Positions 1 to 8,862 are shown, counted from the stretch's first letter. The stretch: 22,668 bases of DNA from Gammaproteobacteria bacterium (GCA_028293725.1 JAQGOE010000329.1:1-22668); one strand, 5' to 3'. The notes: generated from the letters alone by a model not told the origin. Program-made: numbers and translations.

Positions 1-2
1 GT

Positions 3-28
3 GGGTCGCGACATCATAAACGCGACCC
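3..28. repeat. Short inverted repeat at left edge
   Basis: The arms GGGTCGCG (3-10) and CGCGACCC (21-28) form a perfect 8-bp stem with a 10-base loop. It lies just downstream, on the minus strand, of the operator at 79-92. It could be a leader structure of an off-window leftward gene or a chance GC-rich hairpin. There is no T-run beside it, so I do not call it a terminator. Confidence 0.35.
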
Positions 29-78
29 GCGAACCGTGGCCAAGTCATCGGCGCAGACGAATATTGCACTTTTCATTG

Positions 79-92
79 TGGTAGCGCTATCA
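79..92 (-). promoter_or_regulatory. LacI-family (xyl-box-like) operator, site 1
   Basis: TGGTAGCGCTATCA on the plus strand, TGATAGCGCTACCA on the minus strand. It differs by one or two bases from the sites at 2409, 3604 and 15857. On the minus strand TATGAT (94-89) overlaps its edge and could be a -10 element, but I see no good -35 element. No gene on the plus strand starts nearby and aguA ends at 217, so the site most likely controls a leftward gene whose start is off the left edge. A 20-codon minus-strand reading frame starts at 76 just after the operator; it has no recognisable content. Confidence 0.7.
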
Positions 93-216
93 TAATTTGA
101 TGGATCAAGGGGGTTCGCTGGCACCGCCGGCGGTATCCCGGATCGAAAGTTTTCGGCTCGCGCTCGGCATGGCGGTGGTGCCTGTGGCTGCCTCATGCCG
201 GGCCATCCCGTCTTCA

Positions 217-2409
217 CTACTCACACGGCTTCGGCTCTATCCCAGGCGCATACGGAAAGCACAGCGCCTCGTAGTAAGACAAATCGTGCACGGGCAGCGC
301 ATAACCCGCCGGCAGCGGACGCCGCGAGAACGTCTGGAAGTAGGCGATGCTGGCATCGCGCCACCATTGCGCCTCTTTCTCCTGGATGGCTAAAAAGGTG
401 CTCACCTGTGCGTAGCGCTCAGCGTCTATGCCGCTGGCGAGACCAGCCCAGGTGTGGCGCATGTCACTCACGGTCCGAACCCCGTGCGTGTAGTGGATAA
501 CGAGCTCGTCCCACAAAGTGTGGCCCGACTGCATCTTGTAGTCCCAGGGCACATGATGAAACCAGAGCAACAACTTTTCCGGTGTCCGTTTGAGGTCGCC
601 GAACTGCGCCGCGACCTCGGGCGAATACTGTGACACCGCGTTGCTGCCTGTAGTCGTGCGATCGAAGCCGATGCCATGAGCGTCGGCGCGATTGAAATAC
701 ACCGAAGTCTGGTCCGCTCGCGCGCCACCGGAGACCCAGGGTCCCGGTCCGTAGTGAGTATGGCGCGCCATCTGGTGATGCAGTCCCAACGGTGTCATAT
801 AGTCGACGGCGGCCTCACGCGAGCCCATCATCATTGCGACGACTTGCGTTACGAACGCGGGATCGTTCGAGAAGGTCATCCGTACCCACTCTTCGGCAAT
901 ATCCCGAGAGGGCAACATCGGATCCCACGCCAACCGCCCAAACACGTACCAGTTAGCTTGATCGAAGTGAGATCCGGTCCAGTTGCGCTCGGAGCCGATG
1001 TTGGCAACGCCGGCGATTCCCGTGAGGCCGTCGATTCCTGAGGGGAAGTGCCCGAACAGTGAGCCATCGATGACCTTGGCGACAGTGGAGCCCCTGCCAC
1101 GGGTATAGGTATCCGACCGGAGCGTCTCCTCGAAGAGCGGCCCCAGGTAGACGAGGTGAGTGGCAAAGCCCAGATATTCCTTGGTGATCTGGACTTCGAG
1201 CATCAGAGGCGTACGCGGCATCGCTCCGAAGAGAGGATGGAATGGCTCGCGAGGCTGAAAGTCGATCGGTCCGTTCTTCACTTGCAGAACGACGTTGTCC
1301 CGGAATTTCCCGTCCAGTGGCACGAATTCGTCCCATGCCTGCTTGGCACGGTCGTCCGGTTGTTGCTGCGAATATACGAACGCGCGCCACATGACGATTC
1401 CACCATGAGGTGCAACGGCATCGGCGATCATGTTCGCGCCGTCGGCATGGGTTCGCGAGTAGTCCTGGGGGCCGGGTTGCCCTTCGGAGTTGGCCTTCAC
1501 CAGAAAGCCCCCGAAGTCCGGGATGAGGGCGTAGATCTCATCGGCCTTCAAACGCCACCAGTCACGCACGCCGGCGTCCAGTGGGTCGGCCGTCTTCAGG
1601 CCACCGATTTCAACGGGCGCGCTGAATGCGGCGGTCAGATACACGCGCAGTCCGTAAGGCCGGAACAGATTGGCCAGGGCCGCCAGCTTGCGCAAATAGG
1701 CGGGCGTCAGACTGACGGCGCTGGCATTGACGTTCGTCGGGACCGTGCCGTTGATTCCCAGTGAGGCGCACGCCCGCGCATAGTCGGTATAGCGAGGATC
1801 GAGGTAGTCGGGCAGCTTGTGCCAGTCCCAGATGGACTCGCCGGCGTAGCCGCGCTCCACGGTGCGATCCAGATTGTCCCAGTGATCGAGAATACGGCGC
1901 CGGATGCGCGGAGCGGAGGCGATGTCGAGATGTTCGAGCGACTGGTGTGTTTGCAGCAGTCGCAAAAAATGAAATGTGCCGTACAGGACACCTATATCCT
2001 CGTTGGCGGCGATCGCAATGACGGAATGGCCTGCAAGAGTAGTGCTGCGAATGACATAGCCTTCAACGCCGATGCGATCCAGACCGAGATGCATCCCGGC
2101 AAGGAGGGGTGCTGATTTCACCGTTCCAAAGATGACACTGCCATCCCGGCTCGGTTGTGATGCAACGGGTGGTGCCGCGCCGAGTAGGCCACCTAGGCCG
2201 CGGGAGAGTTCAGCCGCTGCGACATCGAGTGTGGGGGAGGGCGCCCCGGGGATGATTTCGGTGGTCCTACGGTGATACGCCTCAAGCCATTCGGCGGGCA
2301 AAGGCCGGTAACGCAGCCACAAGTCATAACCATCCTCGGCGAGCGCCACGGGGGCCGAGCAGGCCAGCCCCAGCAGCAGGAGCCACAGGAAGATTCGCTT
2401 CGTCGTCAT
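217..2409 (-). CDS. aguA: GH67 alpha-glucuronidase, exported
   Basis: Family 67 glycoside hydrolase of 730 aa that removes (4-O-methyl)-glucuronic acid from the non-reducing end of aldouronic acids released from glucuronoxylan. A clear signal peptide (about residues 1-24, ending VALA) places it in the periplasm. The order is N-terminal beta domain, TIM barrel and C-terminal helical domain. The family's acid Glu lies in KANSEGQPG (E309), and the two carboxylates of the general base lie in NGPIDFQ (D383) and TKEYLG (E411). The D383-E411 spacing of 28 residues equals that in characterised GH67 enzymes. Length is normal. The start is the only candidate that includes the signal peptide, yet it has no Shine-Dalgarno sequence and its A overlaps an operator. 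It is divergent from the LacI regulator gene. Family call is firm; periplasmic site is inferred. Confidence 0.96.
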   Translation of the reverse strand: MTTKRIFLWLLLLGLACSAPVALAEDGYDLWLRYRPLPAEWLEAYHRRTTEIIPGAPSPTLDVAAAELSRGLGGLLGAAPPVASQPSRDGSVIFGTVKSAPLLAGMHLGLDRIGVEGYVIRSTTLAGHSVIAIAANEDIGVLYGTFHFLRLLQTHQSLEHLDIASAPRIRRRILDHWDNLDRTVERGYAGESIWDWHKLPDYLDPRYTDYARACASLGINGTVPTNVNASAVSLTPAYLRKLAALANLFRPYGLRVYLTAAFSAPVEIGGLKTADPLDAGVRDWWRLKADEIYALIPDFGGFLVKANSEGQPGPQDYSRTHADGANMIADAVAPHGGIVMWRAFVYSQQQPDDRAKQAWDEFVPLDGKFRDNVVLQVKNGPIDFQPREPFHPLFGAMPRTPLMLEVQITKEYLGFATHLVYLGPLFEETLRSDTYTRGRGSTVAKVIDGSLFGHFPSGIDGLTGIAGVANIGSERNWTGSHFDQANWYVFGRLAWDPMLPSRDIAEEWVRMTFSNDPAFVTQVVAMMMGSREAAVDYMTPLGLHHQMARHTHYGPGPWVSGGARADQTSVYFNRADAHGIGFDRTTTGSNAVSQYSPEVAAQFGDLKRTPEKLLLWFHHVPWDYKMQSGHTLWDELVIHYTHGVRTVSDMRHTWAGLASGIDAERYAQVSTFLAIQEKEAQWWRDASIAYFQTFSRRPLPAGYALPVHDLSYYEALCFPYAPGIEPKPCE

Positions 2410-2422
2410 GGTATCGCTACCA
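2409..2422 (-). promoter_or_regulatory. LacI-family operator, site 2, touching the aguA start codon
   Basis: TGGTATCGCTACCA on the plus strand, with one imperfect pair around the central CG. Its last base on the minus strand is the A of the aguA ATG. It lies in the 69-bp divergent gap between aguA and the regulator gene, so a bound repressor would block aguA directly and could also affect the regulator's own promoter. Confidence 0.8.
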
Positions 2423-2451
2423 TAATCGACTCGCTGGCGCTTTTGCTACAA
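2422..2451 (-). promoter_or_regulatory. Probable aguA promoter
   Basis: On the minus strand TTGTAG (2451-2446) is followed after 18 bases by GATTAT (2427-2422). This would place the transcription start within the operator and only a few bases before the ATG, giving a leaderless or nearly leaderless message. Both hexamers are imperfect, so the call rests on position as much as on sequence. Confidence 0.35.
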
Positions 2452-2452
2452 T
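2426..2452 (+). promoter_or_regulatory. Possible promoter of the LacI regulator gene
   Basis: TACAAT (2447-2452) matches five of six -10 consensus bases. TCGACT (2426-2431) is a weak -35 with a short 15-base spacer. The operator at 2409-2422 lies immediately upstream, which would allow autoregulation. Confidence 0.35.
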
Positions 2453-2478
2453 CCAAGCATCGGCAACCGCTGAGGTAA

Positions 2479-3519
2479 GTGGTGAAAAGAACGCCAAGAC
2501 GGCGCCGTAATGCGGTGACGATGCACGAAGTTGCGAAACACGCGGGTGTTTCGCCCATGACCGTCTCTCGCGCCCTGAGCGGTGATGCCCATGTAGAGAC
2601 GGCTACACGGCAACGGGTAGAGGCGGCGGTAAAAGAGCTGGGCTATTCGCCAAACGTGGCGGCGCGCAACCTGGCGCGTGCGGCATCACTCCATATCGGT
2701 CTTCTTTACAACAACCCCAGCGCGGCCTACCTGAACGAGCTCCTGGTGGGCGTTCTGGAGCAGAGCAGCCAGGCGGGTTGTCAGATTGTGCTGGAAAAAT
2801 GCGGCGTTCGGAATGAGCGTGCCGCGATCGAGCGGCTCGTCCGTGATGGCGTCGGAGGCATCATCCTGCCACCGCCGTTGTCAGATTCCAACGCGGCGCT
2901 GGAGGCGGTGCGTGCGGCGAAGGTGCCATTCATTGCGGTAGCCACGGGCCGGCCGGATGCGGCGGGTCTTTCGGTGCGCATCGATGATCTCGAGGCGGCC
3001 GCGGCCATGACGCGCCATCTGCTATCGCTCGGGCATCGTGATATTGGCTTCATTGTCGGCGCTCCAAACCAGACCGTCAGCGCACAGCGCCAGGCAGGGT
3101 TTGAAAAGGCGCTGCGCGAAGCTGGAATATCGGTGCACCCCGAATGGGTGAAGCAGGGCTCATTCACGTACCGCTCGGGGCTGGTCGCGGCCGAGCAGAT
3201 CCTGGATTCGGCGCGTCATCCGACGGCTATTTTTGCCAGCAACGACGACATGGCTGCCGCGGCAATCGCGGTGGCGCACCGCCTGAATCTCGATGTGCCC
3301 AAGGATCTGACCATCGTGGGATTTGACGACACACCGCTGGCTACGACGATCTGGCCGGCCTTGACGACGGTGCGGCAACCCGTTGCGGCGATGGCACGTA
3401 AGGCCGTCGAGCTGCTGATGGAGGAAATCCGTCTACGTCGTCTCGGGGACACACTCGGTCCGACGCAACATTTCATGAATTTTACCCTCGTGAAGCGCGA
3501 GTCCTCGGCGCCGTTGTAG
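2479..3519 (+). CDS. xylR: LacI-family transcriptional regulator, probable XylR of the xylan regulon
   Basis: LacI/GalR repressor of 346 aa. The N-terminal helix-turn-helix and hinge helix lie at about residues 14-65 (VAKHAGVSPMTVSRAL, then LGYSPNVAARNLA). The periplasmic-binding-protein-like effector domain fills the rest, with the conserved C-terminal block GFDDTPLATTIWPALTTV. It is a cytoplasmic DNA-binding protein. The start is GTG; a second GTG at 2482 is better spaced from GAGG (2472-2475), so the true start may be one codon later. It sits between aguA and the xylose operon, both of which have matching palindromic operators, so it is the natural candidate to bind them. The effector is unknown; xylose, a xylo-oligosaccharide or an aldouronic acid are possible. 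The gene symbol is by analogy with the Xanthomonas xylan regulator. Confidence 0.88.
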   Translation: MVKRTPRRRRNAVTMHEVAKHAGVSPMTVSRALSGDAHVETATRQRVEAAVKELGYSPNVAARNLARAASLHIGLLYNNPSAAYLNELLVGVLEQSSQAGCQIVLEKCGVRNERAAIERLVRDGVGGIILPPPLSDSNAALEAVRAAKVPFIAVATGRPDAAGLSVRIDDLEAAAAMTRHLLSLGHRDIGFIVGAPNQTVSAQRQAGFEKALREAGISVHPEWVKQGSFTYRSGLVAAEQILDSARHPTAIFASNDDMAAAAIAVAHRLNLDVPKDLTIVGFDDTPLATTIWPALTTVRQPVAAMARKAVELLMEEIRLRRLGDTLGPTQHFMNFTLVKRESSAPL

Positions 3520-3588
3520 AGCGCACTCGCCGCCGGGGTGCCGGCTTACGGGTCGTCGCGAAACCTCCGCAACCCGCCGCCACATCAA

Positions 3589-3618
3589 TTGACGCCCGCC
3601 TTTTGATAGCGCTACCAT
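3589..3618 (+). promoter_or_regulatory. Probable promoter of the xylE operon
   Basis: TTGACG (3589-3594) is followed after 18 bases by TACCAT (3613-3618), which overlaps the end of the operator at 3604-3617. The leader to the xylE start is about 110 bases and very GC-rich, with a small GGCCC/GGGCC hairpin at 3647-3659. Confidence 0.4.
3604..3617 (+). promoter_or_regulatory. LacI-family operator, site 3, upstream of xylE
   Basis: TGATAGCGCTACCA, identical to site 1 read on the minus strand. It lies 116 bases before the xylE start and overlaps the likely -10 region, a position suited to repression of the whole xylE-epimerase-xylB-xylA operon. Confidence 0.82.
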
Positions 3619-3732
3619 GCGGCGATGCTGACAGGCTGATGGGGCCGGCCCACCGGGCCCACCGACGTCGCCAGGCCCGCCTGCGGGTACGGCGACTGCG
3701 CGCAAAAGCAGCCACGCAACTAAGGGGGGATC

Positions 3733-5202
3733 ATGGCGAAAGGCAGTGTCTCGTTAGTCACGGGAGTGACGTTCGTAGCGACGTTAGGCGGGCTGCTGTT
3801 CGGCTATGACACCGCTGTCATATCCGGTGCGGTCAGCTCCATCGACGCCAATTTCATTGATCCACAGCATCTCTCGGAAACCGCGCGCAGCAGCCTGTCC
3901 GGCTGGACGGTCTCGAGCGCGCTGCTCGGCTGCGTCATAGGTGCGCTGATTGCCGGGTGGGTTTCGAATGCGATCGGGCGAAAGGGCGGCATGCTGGTAG
4001 CCGGCGCACTGTTTCTGGCCTCCGCGGCGGGTTCGGCCTATCCCGAGTTTGGCCTGGGTCCCATCGGCGGGATGGGTCCGCAAGCGCTGCTCCCCTTCAT
4101 TCTCTACCGCATCGTTTGCGGGGTTGGGGTCGGCATCGCTTCGATGTTGTCGCCGCTCTACATTGCGGAGATCGCCCCCAGTGAGATTCGCGGCCGGTTG
4201 GTGTCATTCAACCAACTCTCCATTGTGCTGGGCATTCTGCTGGTCTATTTCGTGAACTGGGCCATTGCCTCGCAGGGTGATGAAACCTGGATCAGGACCA
4301 CGGGCTGGCGCCTGATGTTGGTCTCCGAGGCCGTACCCGCCGTCCTGTTTCTGGCGTTGTTGACGCTGGTACCGGACACGCCGCGCTGGTTCGTGATGAA
4401 GGGCCACAACGACAAGGCCCTGGCGGTGCTCAATCGGCTGGTCGGCGAGGCCGAGGCGCGCACGACGCTCGAGGAAATCAAGAACTCGCTGGTGCTGCCG
4501 GCGCAAGCGACGAGGACGAGCTTGTTTACCTTCGGCACCCTGGTCATTGTTGCCGGTATCATGCTGTCGGTGTTCCAACAGTTCGTGGGTATCAATGCGG
4601 TGCTCTACTACGCACCGCTGATGTTCAAGAATCTCGGCGCCTCGACCGATTCGGCGCTGTTGCAGACAGTCATTGTCGGTGTGGCGAACGTCGTTTTCAC
4701 CGTCATCGCGATTCTGACCGTGGACCGGCTCGGACGAAAGCCGCTGTTGATCATTGGCGGCTTCGTGATGGGCATAGCCATGGTGACCCTGGGTTTCCAG
4801 TTCCAGGCCAACGCAGTGGGCCTGGGCCCACTGCTCGCGGCCGTTGCCTATATCGCCGGGTTCGCGCTGTCCTGGGGGCCGGTGACCTGGGTGTTGCTGT
4901 CGGAGATGTTCCCCAACTCGATCAAGGCCAAGGCAATGGCGATCGCGGTGGCGGCGCAATGGATCGCCAACCTGTTCGTCTCCTGGTCTTTCAAGATCCT
5001 CATCGGTAATTCGACTTTGAACGCGCTGTTCAACCACGGCTTTCCCTATTGGGTGTATGGCGCGATGAGCTTCCTGGCCGCGGCCTTCGTCTATTTCTAT
5101 GTGCCCGAGACGAAGCGTCGCACGTTGGAGGAAATTCAGAATCTGTGGACGCCAGGCGGCGCGCCGTCGGCGGCGCCGCTCAAACAGCCGGCGGCCGGTT
5201 GA
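3733..5202 (+). CDS. xylE: D-xylose:H+ symporter, sugar porter family
   Basis: Inner-membrane MFS transporter of 489 aa that imports xylose with a proton. It aligns by eye along its whole length with E. coli XylE. Shared blocks include LFGYDTAVISG (D26 matches the proton-coupling D27), the cytoplasmic motif IAEIAPSEIRGRLVSFNQ, PDTPRWFVMKG at the central loop, the sugar-binding QQFVGINAVLYYAP, DRLGRKP, LSWGPVTWVLLSEMFP and the C-terminal PETKRRTLEEI. Twelve membrane segments are expected. A strong ribosome site (AAGGGGGG) precedes the ATG. It is the first gene of a four-gene operon ending in xylA. Substrate is very likely xylose, from both similarity and context; other pentoses or glucose cannot be excluded. 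Confidence 0.95.
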   Translation: MAKGSVSLVTGVTFVATLGGLLFGYDTAVISGAVSSIDANFIDPQHLSETARSSLSGWTVSSALLGCVIGALIAGWVSNAIGRKGGMLVAGALFLASAAGSAYPEFGLGPIGGMGPQALLPFILYRIVCGVGVGIASMLSPLYIAEIAPSEIRGRLVSFNQLSIVLGILLVYFVNWAIASQGDETWIRTTGWRLMLVSEAVPAVLFLALLTLVPDTPRWFVMKGHNDKALAVLNRLVGEAEARTTLEEIKNSLVLPAQATRTSLFTFGTLVIVAGIMLSVFQQFVGINAVLYYAPLMFKNLGASTDSALLQTVIVGVANVVFTVIAILTVDRLGRKPLLIIGGFVMGIAMVTLGFQFQANAVGLGPLLAAVAYIAGFALSWGPVTWVLLSEMFPNSIKAKAMAIAVAAQWIANLFVSWSFKILIGNSTLNALFNHGFPYWVYGAMSFLAAAFVYFYVPETKRRTLEEIQNLWTPGGAPSAAPLKQPAAG

Positions 5203-5224
5203 TTACGGGGACTGCCGGTCTGGC

Positions 5225-6088
5225 ATGAAAAGTGACGAGGGTTTAGTGGTGCTGCAATCCGAGGCGACGCGGGTCGTCCTGGACCCCAGGCGGGGCGGCA
5301 CGATCCGTGAGTTGAAGTGGCATGGCCGCGATGTTCTGCGGCCCACACCCGCGCAGGCTGGCGACGATCCGTTCGACACCGCTTGTTTTCCGATGGTGCC
5401 TTTTGTCAATCGCATCGCGCACGGCCGCTTTGAGTTCGGCGCACGCACGGTGCAGTTGGAGAGAAACTGGAGTGAAGACCCCCATCCTCTGCATGGTCAA
5501 GGTTGGCGCAAGCCATGGAATGTGGTGTCGGAGTCTGCGTCAGGTGCGACGCTGCGGTTCGAGGGAGGCGCGGACGAGTGGCCCTGGCGCTACCGTTGTG
5601 AGCAACATTTCCATCTCCAACCCGATGGGTTGTCGGTTGAATTATCGCTCGAGAATCTGAGCAACGGGCCCATGCCGGCGATGTTGGGGCTGCATCCCTA
5701 TTTCCCGGATGCGACCCAGGCGCGGATGAATGCCCGGCTGCCGCGCGTGTGGCTGACCGACCGCGCTGCGCTTCCGCTCGAGGAGGTGCAGACGCCACCT
5801 GCGTGGAGTTTTGAGCCAGCCAGGGCTGTGAAAGCCGTGCCGCTGGATCACGGTTTCTCAGGTTGGGACGGCGTCTTCTCGTTACGTTGGCCCGATCGCA
5901 CGGTCACCGTTACGGCGCCCGATTGTCGGTTTTTGCATGTGTTCGTACCGGCCGATAATGACTATTTCTGTGTCGAGCCGCAGACGGCGGCGCCTGGCGC
6001 GCTTAGCCGTGGAGCCGCTGAGGCGATCGTCATAGCGCCAGGCGAGCGCGCCACCATTCAGGTTCATTTCGGGGTTGGAGCAAATTAA
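5225..6088 (+). CDS. Aldose 1-epimerase (mutarotase)
   Basis: Galactose-mutarotase-like protein of 287 aa that interconverts alpha and beta anomers of an aldose, here presumably xylose, so that the anomer used by xylose isomerase is supplied. Family landmarks are NRIAHGRF, HPLHGQGW (H90), GLHPYF (H157, proton transfer), DHGFSGWDG and the catalytic base in CVEPQTAAPG (E251). No signal peptide is visible, so it is cytoplasmic. The frame stays open upstream into xylE, but the ATG at 5225 gives the normal N-terminus and lies 22 bases after the xylE stop. The ribosome site is weak, so it may depend on coupled translation. The next gene starts directly after its stop codon. Confidence 0.9.
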   Translation: MKSDEGLVVLQSEATRVVLDPRRGGTIRELKWHGRDVLRPTPAQAGDDPFDTACFPMVPFVNRIAHGRFEFGARTVQLERNWSEDPHPLHGQGWRKPWNVVSESASGATLRFEGGADEWPWRYRCEQHFHLQPDGLSVELSLENLSNGPMPAMLGLHPYFPDATQARMNARLPRVWLTDRAALPLEEVQTPPAWSFEPARAVKAVPLDHGFSGWDGVFSLRWPDRTVTVTAPDCRFLHVFVPADNDYFCVEPQTAAPGALSRGAAEAIVIAPGERATIQVHFGVGAN

Positions 6089-7549
6089 GTGTATCTGGGC
6101 ATAGACATCGGCACCTCCAGCGTCAAAGCCGTGTTGGTTGACGAGCAGGGGGCGATCGTGGCGCAGGCGTCCGATCCGCTGGTTGTGAGTCGGCCCAGTC
6201 CCGGTTTCTCGGAGCAGGACCCCGATTCGTGGTGGCGGGCGACGGTCAATGCGGTCAACGGTCTGCCGGCCTCTTTGCGCGCTGCGGTGCGAGCCGTGGG
6301 TCTGAGCGGGCAGATGCATGGAGCGACGCTTCTCGACGCTCGTGATCAGCCGCTGCGCCCGGCGATACTCTGGAACGACGGGCGCTCGGAGCGCGAGTGT
6401 GTCGATCTGGAGGGTCGCGAACCGAACTCTCGCGCGATCACCGGCAACATCATGATGCCGGGGTTTACTGCGCCAAAGTTATTGTGGGTATTGCGTCACG
6501 AGCCCGAGATATTCCAGCGTACGGCCTGCGTGTTACTGCCGAAAGACTATGTCCGGCTGAGATTGACTGGCGAGAAGTTCAGCGACATGTCCGATGCTTC
6601 CGGAACCGCGTGGCTGGACGTGGGGAAGAGGGAGTGGTCCGGTCTGTTATTGGCGGCGACGGGCCTGACCCGTGCGCACATGCCTCGCCTCGTGGAAGGA
6701 ACCAGCCCTGCCGGCACGATTACCGCGACCGCGGCCGAAGAGTTGGGATTGCCCCGTGTCGTGGTTGCTGGCGGTGGCGGTGATAACGCGGCCAGCGCAG
6801 TGGGCCTGGGTGTCGTGTCGCCGGGGGAGGCGTTCTTGTCGCTTGGCACCTCCGGTGTGCTGTTTGTGGTGACGGATCGGTTTCGCCCGAATCCCGATCG
6901 GGCTGCCCATGCTTTCTGTCATTGTCTGCCGAATCGCTGGCACCAGATGGCGGTGATGCTGAGCGCGGCGAGTGTGCTCGACTGGGTGGCACAGATCACC
7001 GGGCAATCCGACCTCCCACGTCTCGTCGAGGCGGCGAAGGTGCGCGGAGTGACTCGTCAATCACCTTTTTTCCTGCCGTATCTATCGGGTGAGCGCACGC
7101 CGCATAACGATCCGCATGCGCGTGGCGTCTTCTTCGGCATACGCGCGGACACGACCGCCGCGGACCTTACCGGGGCGGTTTTGGAAGGTGTTGCGCTTGC
7201 ATTCGCGGACGGCCTCGATGTGTTGGTCGAAAAGGGGGGCACGGTCGGAGATATCACCGTTACCGGTGGCGGGGCTCGTTTGCCGTACTGGGGGGAGTTG
7301 CTCGCCGCGGCCCTCAACCGTCCGCTGACCTATCGACTCGGTGGCGAAGTTGGCGCAGCCCTCGGCGCGGCGCGCCTTGCGCGTCTCGCTCTCGGCGCGG
7401 AACGAGCGGAAGATGTCTGTGTCGCTCCTCCCGTAGAAAGGGTGGTTCAACCTGACGCCGCCCTGTCTTCGCTGCTGGCTGTTCGCCGCCGTACCTTTGT
7501 GCGGCTGTACGAGGATCTCAAGAGCACTTTTGTGGAGTATTCAGCATGA
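6089..7549 (+). CDS. xylB: Xylulokinase
   Basis: FGGY-family sugar kinase of 486 aa that phosphorylates D-xylulose to xylulose 5-phosphate with ATP in the cytoplasm. Visible motifs are the N-terminal phosphate loop IDIGTSSVKAVL, SGQMHGATL, LWNDGRS, LPKDYVRLRLTG, the catalytic Asp in GGGGDNAASA (D232, matching E. coli D233), LGTSGVLF, PYLSGERTPHNDPHARG and the C-terminal adenine-site block TGGGARLPYWGELLA. The GTG start immediately follows the epimerase stop and has GGAG eight bases upstream. Its TGA overlaps the xylA ATG by ATGA, so the two are translationally coupled. Length is normal. Substrate assignment is supported by adjacency to xylA. Confidence 0.95.
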   Translation: MYLGIDIGTSSVKAVLVDEQGAIVAQASDPLVVSRPSPGFSEQDPDSWWRATVNAVNGLPASLRAAVRAVGLSGQMHGATLLDARDQPLRPAILWNDGRSERECVDLEGREPNSRAITGNIMMPGFTAPKLLWVLRHEPEIFQRTACVLLPKDYVRLRLTGEKFSDMSDASGTAWLDVGKREWSGLLLAATGLTRAHMPRLVEGTSPAGTITATAAEELGLPRVVVAGGGGDNAASAVGLGVVSPGEAFLSLGTSGVLFVVTDRFRPNPDRAAHAFCHCLPNRWHQMAVMLSAASVLDWVAQITGQSDLPRLVEAAKVRGVTRQSPFFLPYLSGERTPHNDPHARGVFFGIRADTTAADLTGAVLEGVALAFADGLDVLVEKGGTVGDITVTGGGARLPYWGELLAAALNRPLTYRLGGEVGAALGAARLARLALGAERAEDVCVAPPVERVVQPDAALSSLLAVRRRTFVRLYEDLKSTFVEYSA

Positions 7550-8862
7550 GCCTGTTTTCAAGCGTTGAGCCGGTCCGTTTCGAAGGTCCCGACGCCAAGA
7601 GCGAGTTTGCCTACCGGGTTTACGACAAGGACCGCGTGGTGCTCGGCAAACGCCTGGAGGACTGGCTGAAGCCCGCCGTTTGCTACTGGCATTCGTTCAA
7701 CTGGCCGGGCGCTGATATTTTCGGCGGCGGGACGCTGACGCGCCCGTGGCTCGGGCCGCACGTGACGCAGGCCATGGCGGATACGAAGCTCGATGCCGCA
7801 TTCGACTTCTTCACGCGGCTCGGCGTCCGCTATTTCACGTTTCACGACGTGGATGCGATGGCCTCGGTAACCACGTTGAAAGAGCATGACCGGAGCTTGA
7901 AGACGATCGAGGCCGGTATTGCGGCGAAAATGGCGGCCACCGGGGTGAAGTTGTTGTGGGGCACGGCCAACCTGTTCAGCCATCCGCGCTATGCGGGCGG
8001 TGCCGCCACCAGCCCCGACCCGGAGGTCTACGCGCGAGCCGCGGCGCAAGTGCGCTATTGCCTCGAAGCAACGCATCGGCTCGGCGGCGAGAACTACGTG
8101 CTGTGGGGCGGCCGTGAAGGTTACGACTCGCTGCTGAACACGGATCTGCGACGCGAGCTCGATCAGTACGGCCGGTTTCTCGCCATGGTGGTGGATCACA
8201 AACACCGCATCGGCTTCAAAGGCACGATTCTCATCGAGCCCAAGCCGTTCGAGCCGACCAAACACCAATACGATCACGATGTAGCCGCCGTGTTCGCCTT
8301 CCTGCAGCGCTATGGGCTGACGAAGGAGGTGAAGGTCAACATCGAGGTCAATCACGCAACGCTGGCGGGCCTGGATTTCGAGCACGAGATCGCCGTCGCG
8401 CGCGCCTATGACATCTTCGGCTCCATCGACATCAATCGCGGCGATCCGCGCAATGGCTGGGATACGGACCAATTTCCCAACAATGCGCAAGAGCTGGTGC
8501 CCGCGCTCGTACAACTGGTGGAGGATAAGGGCTTCGCCACCGGCGGGTTCAACTTCGACGCCAAGCTACGCCGCCAGTCAGTGGACCCGGACGACCTGTA
8601 CCTGGCCCATGTCGGCGGCATCGATACCATCGCGCGTGCCTTGCTGGCCGCGGCCGATGTCGTGACCTCCGGCGAGTTGGCGCGGTTGAAGCAGGAGCGC
8701 TATCGGGGTTGGAGCGGCGAGTTGGGCAAGCAGATCACCAGTGGCGCCCTGGATCTGGCCAGCCTGGCCGACCTGGCCACGGCGCAGGGCCTGGACCCGG
8801 CCCCGCGCTCCGGACGTCAGGAGTTGGCCGAGAGCATCATTGCCCGACACTCGAGGTATTGA
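7546..8862 (+). CDS. xylA: Xylose isomerase
   Basis: Class II xylose isomerase of 438 aa that converts D-xylose to D-xylulose with two divalent metal ions. The catalytic site is complete: FTFHDVD (H100, D103), the metal ligands and bases in IEPKPFEP (E231, K233), NIEVNHATLAG (E267, H270), DINRGDP (D295), WDTDQFP (D306, D308) and NFDAKLRR (D338). These positions are offset by one from E. coli XylA. It is the last gene of the operon; GGAG lies eight bases before the ATG. It is followed by a convergent leftward gene after 37 bases, with a hairpin in the gap. Confidence 0.97.
   Translation: MSLFSSVEPVRFEGPDAKSEFAYRVYDKDRVVLGKRLEDWLKPAVCYWHSFNWPGADIFGGGTLTRPWLGPHVTQAMADTKLDAAFDFFTRLGVRYFTFHDVDAMASVTTLKEHDRSLKTIEAGIAAKMAATGVKLLWGTANLFSHPRYAGGAATSPDPEVYARAAAQVRYCLEATHRLGGENYVLWGGREGYDSLLNTDLRRELDQYGRFLAMVVDHKHRIGFKGTILIEPKPFEPTKHQYDHDVAAVFAFLQRYGLTKEVKVNIEVNHATLAGLDFEHEIAVARAYDIFGSIDINRGDPRNGWDTDQFPNNAQELVPALVQLVEDKGFATGGFNFDAKLRRQSVDPDDLYLAHVGGIDTIARALLAAADVVTSGELARLKQERYRGWSGELGKQITSGALDLASLADLATAQGLDPAPRSGRQELAESIIARHSRY

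Noticed and set aside
123..134. Palindrome ACCGCCGGCGGT downstream of aguA
   Set aside because: It has no loop and no T-run, and GC palindromes are common at this base composition, so I do not call it a terminator or operator.
4204..5037. Open frame of 277 codons on the minus strand
   Set aside because: It is antisense to xylE and rich in Gln, His and Arg, as expected of a shadow frame.
7558..8514. Open frame of 318 codons on the minus strand
   Set aside because: It is antisense to xylA, which has every catalytic residue; the translated protein has no family features.
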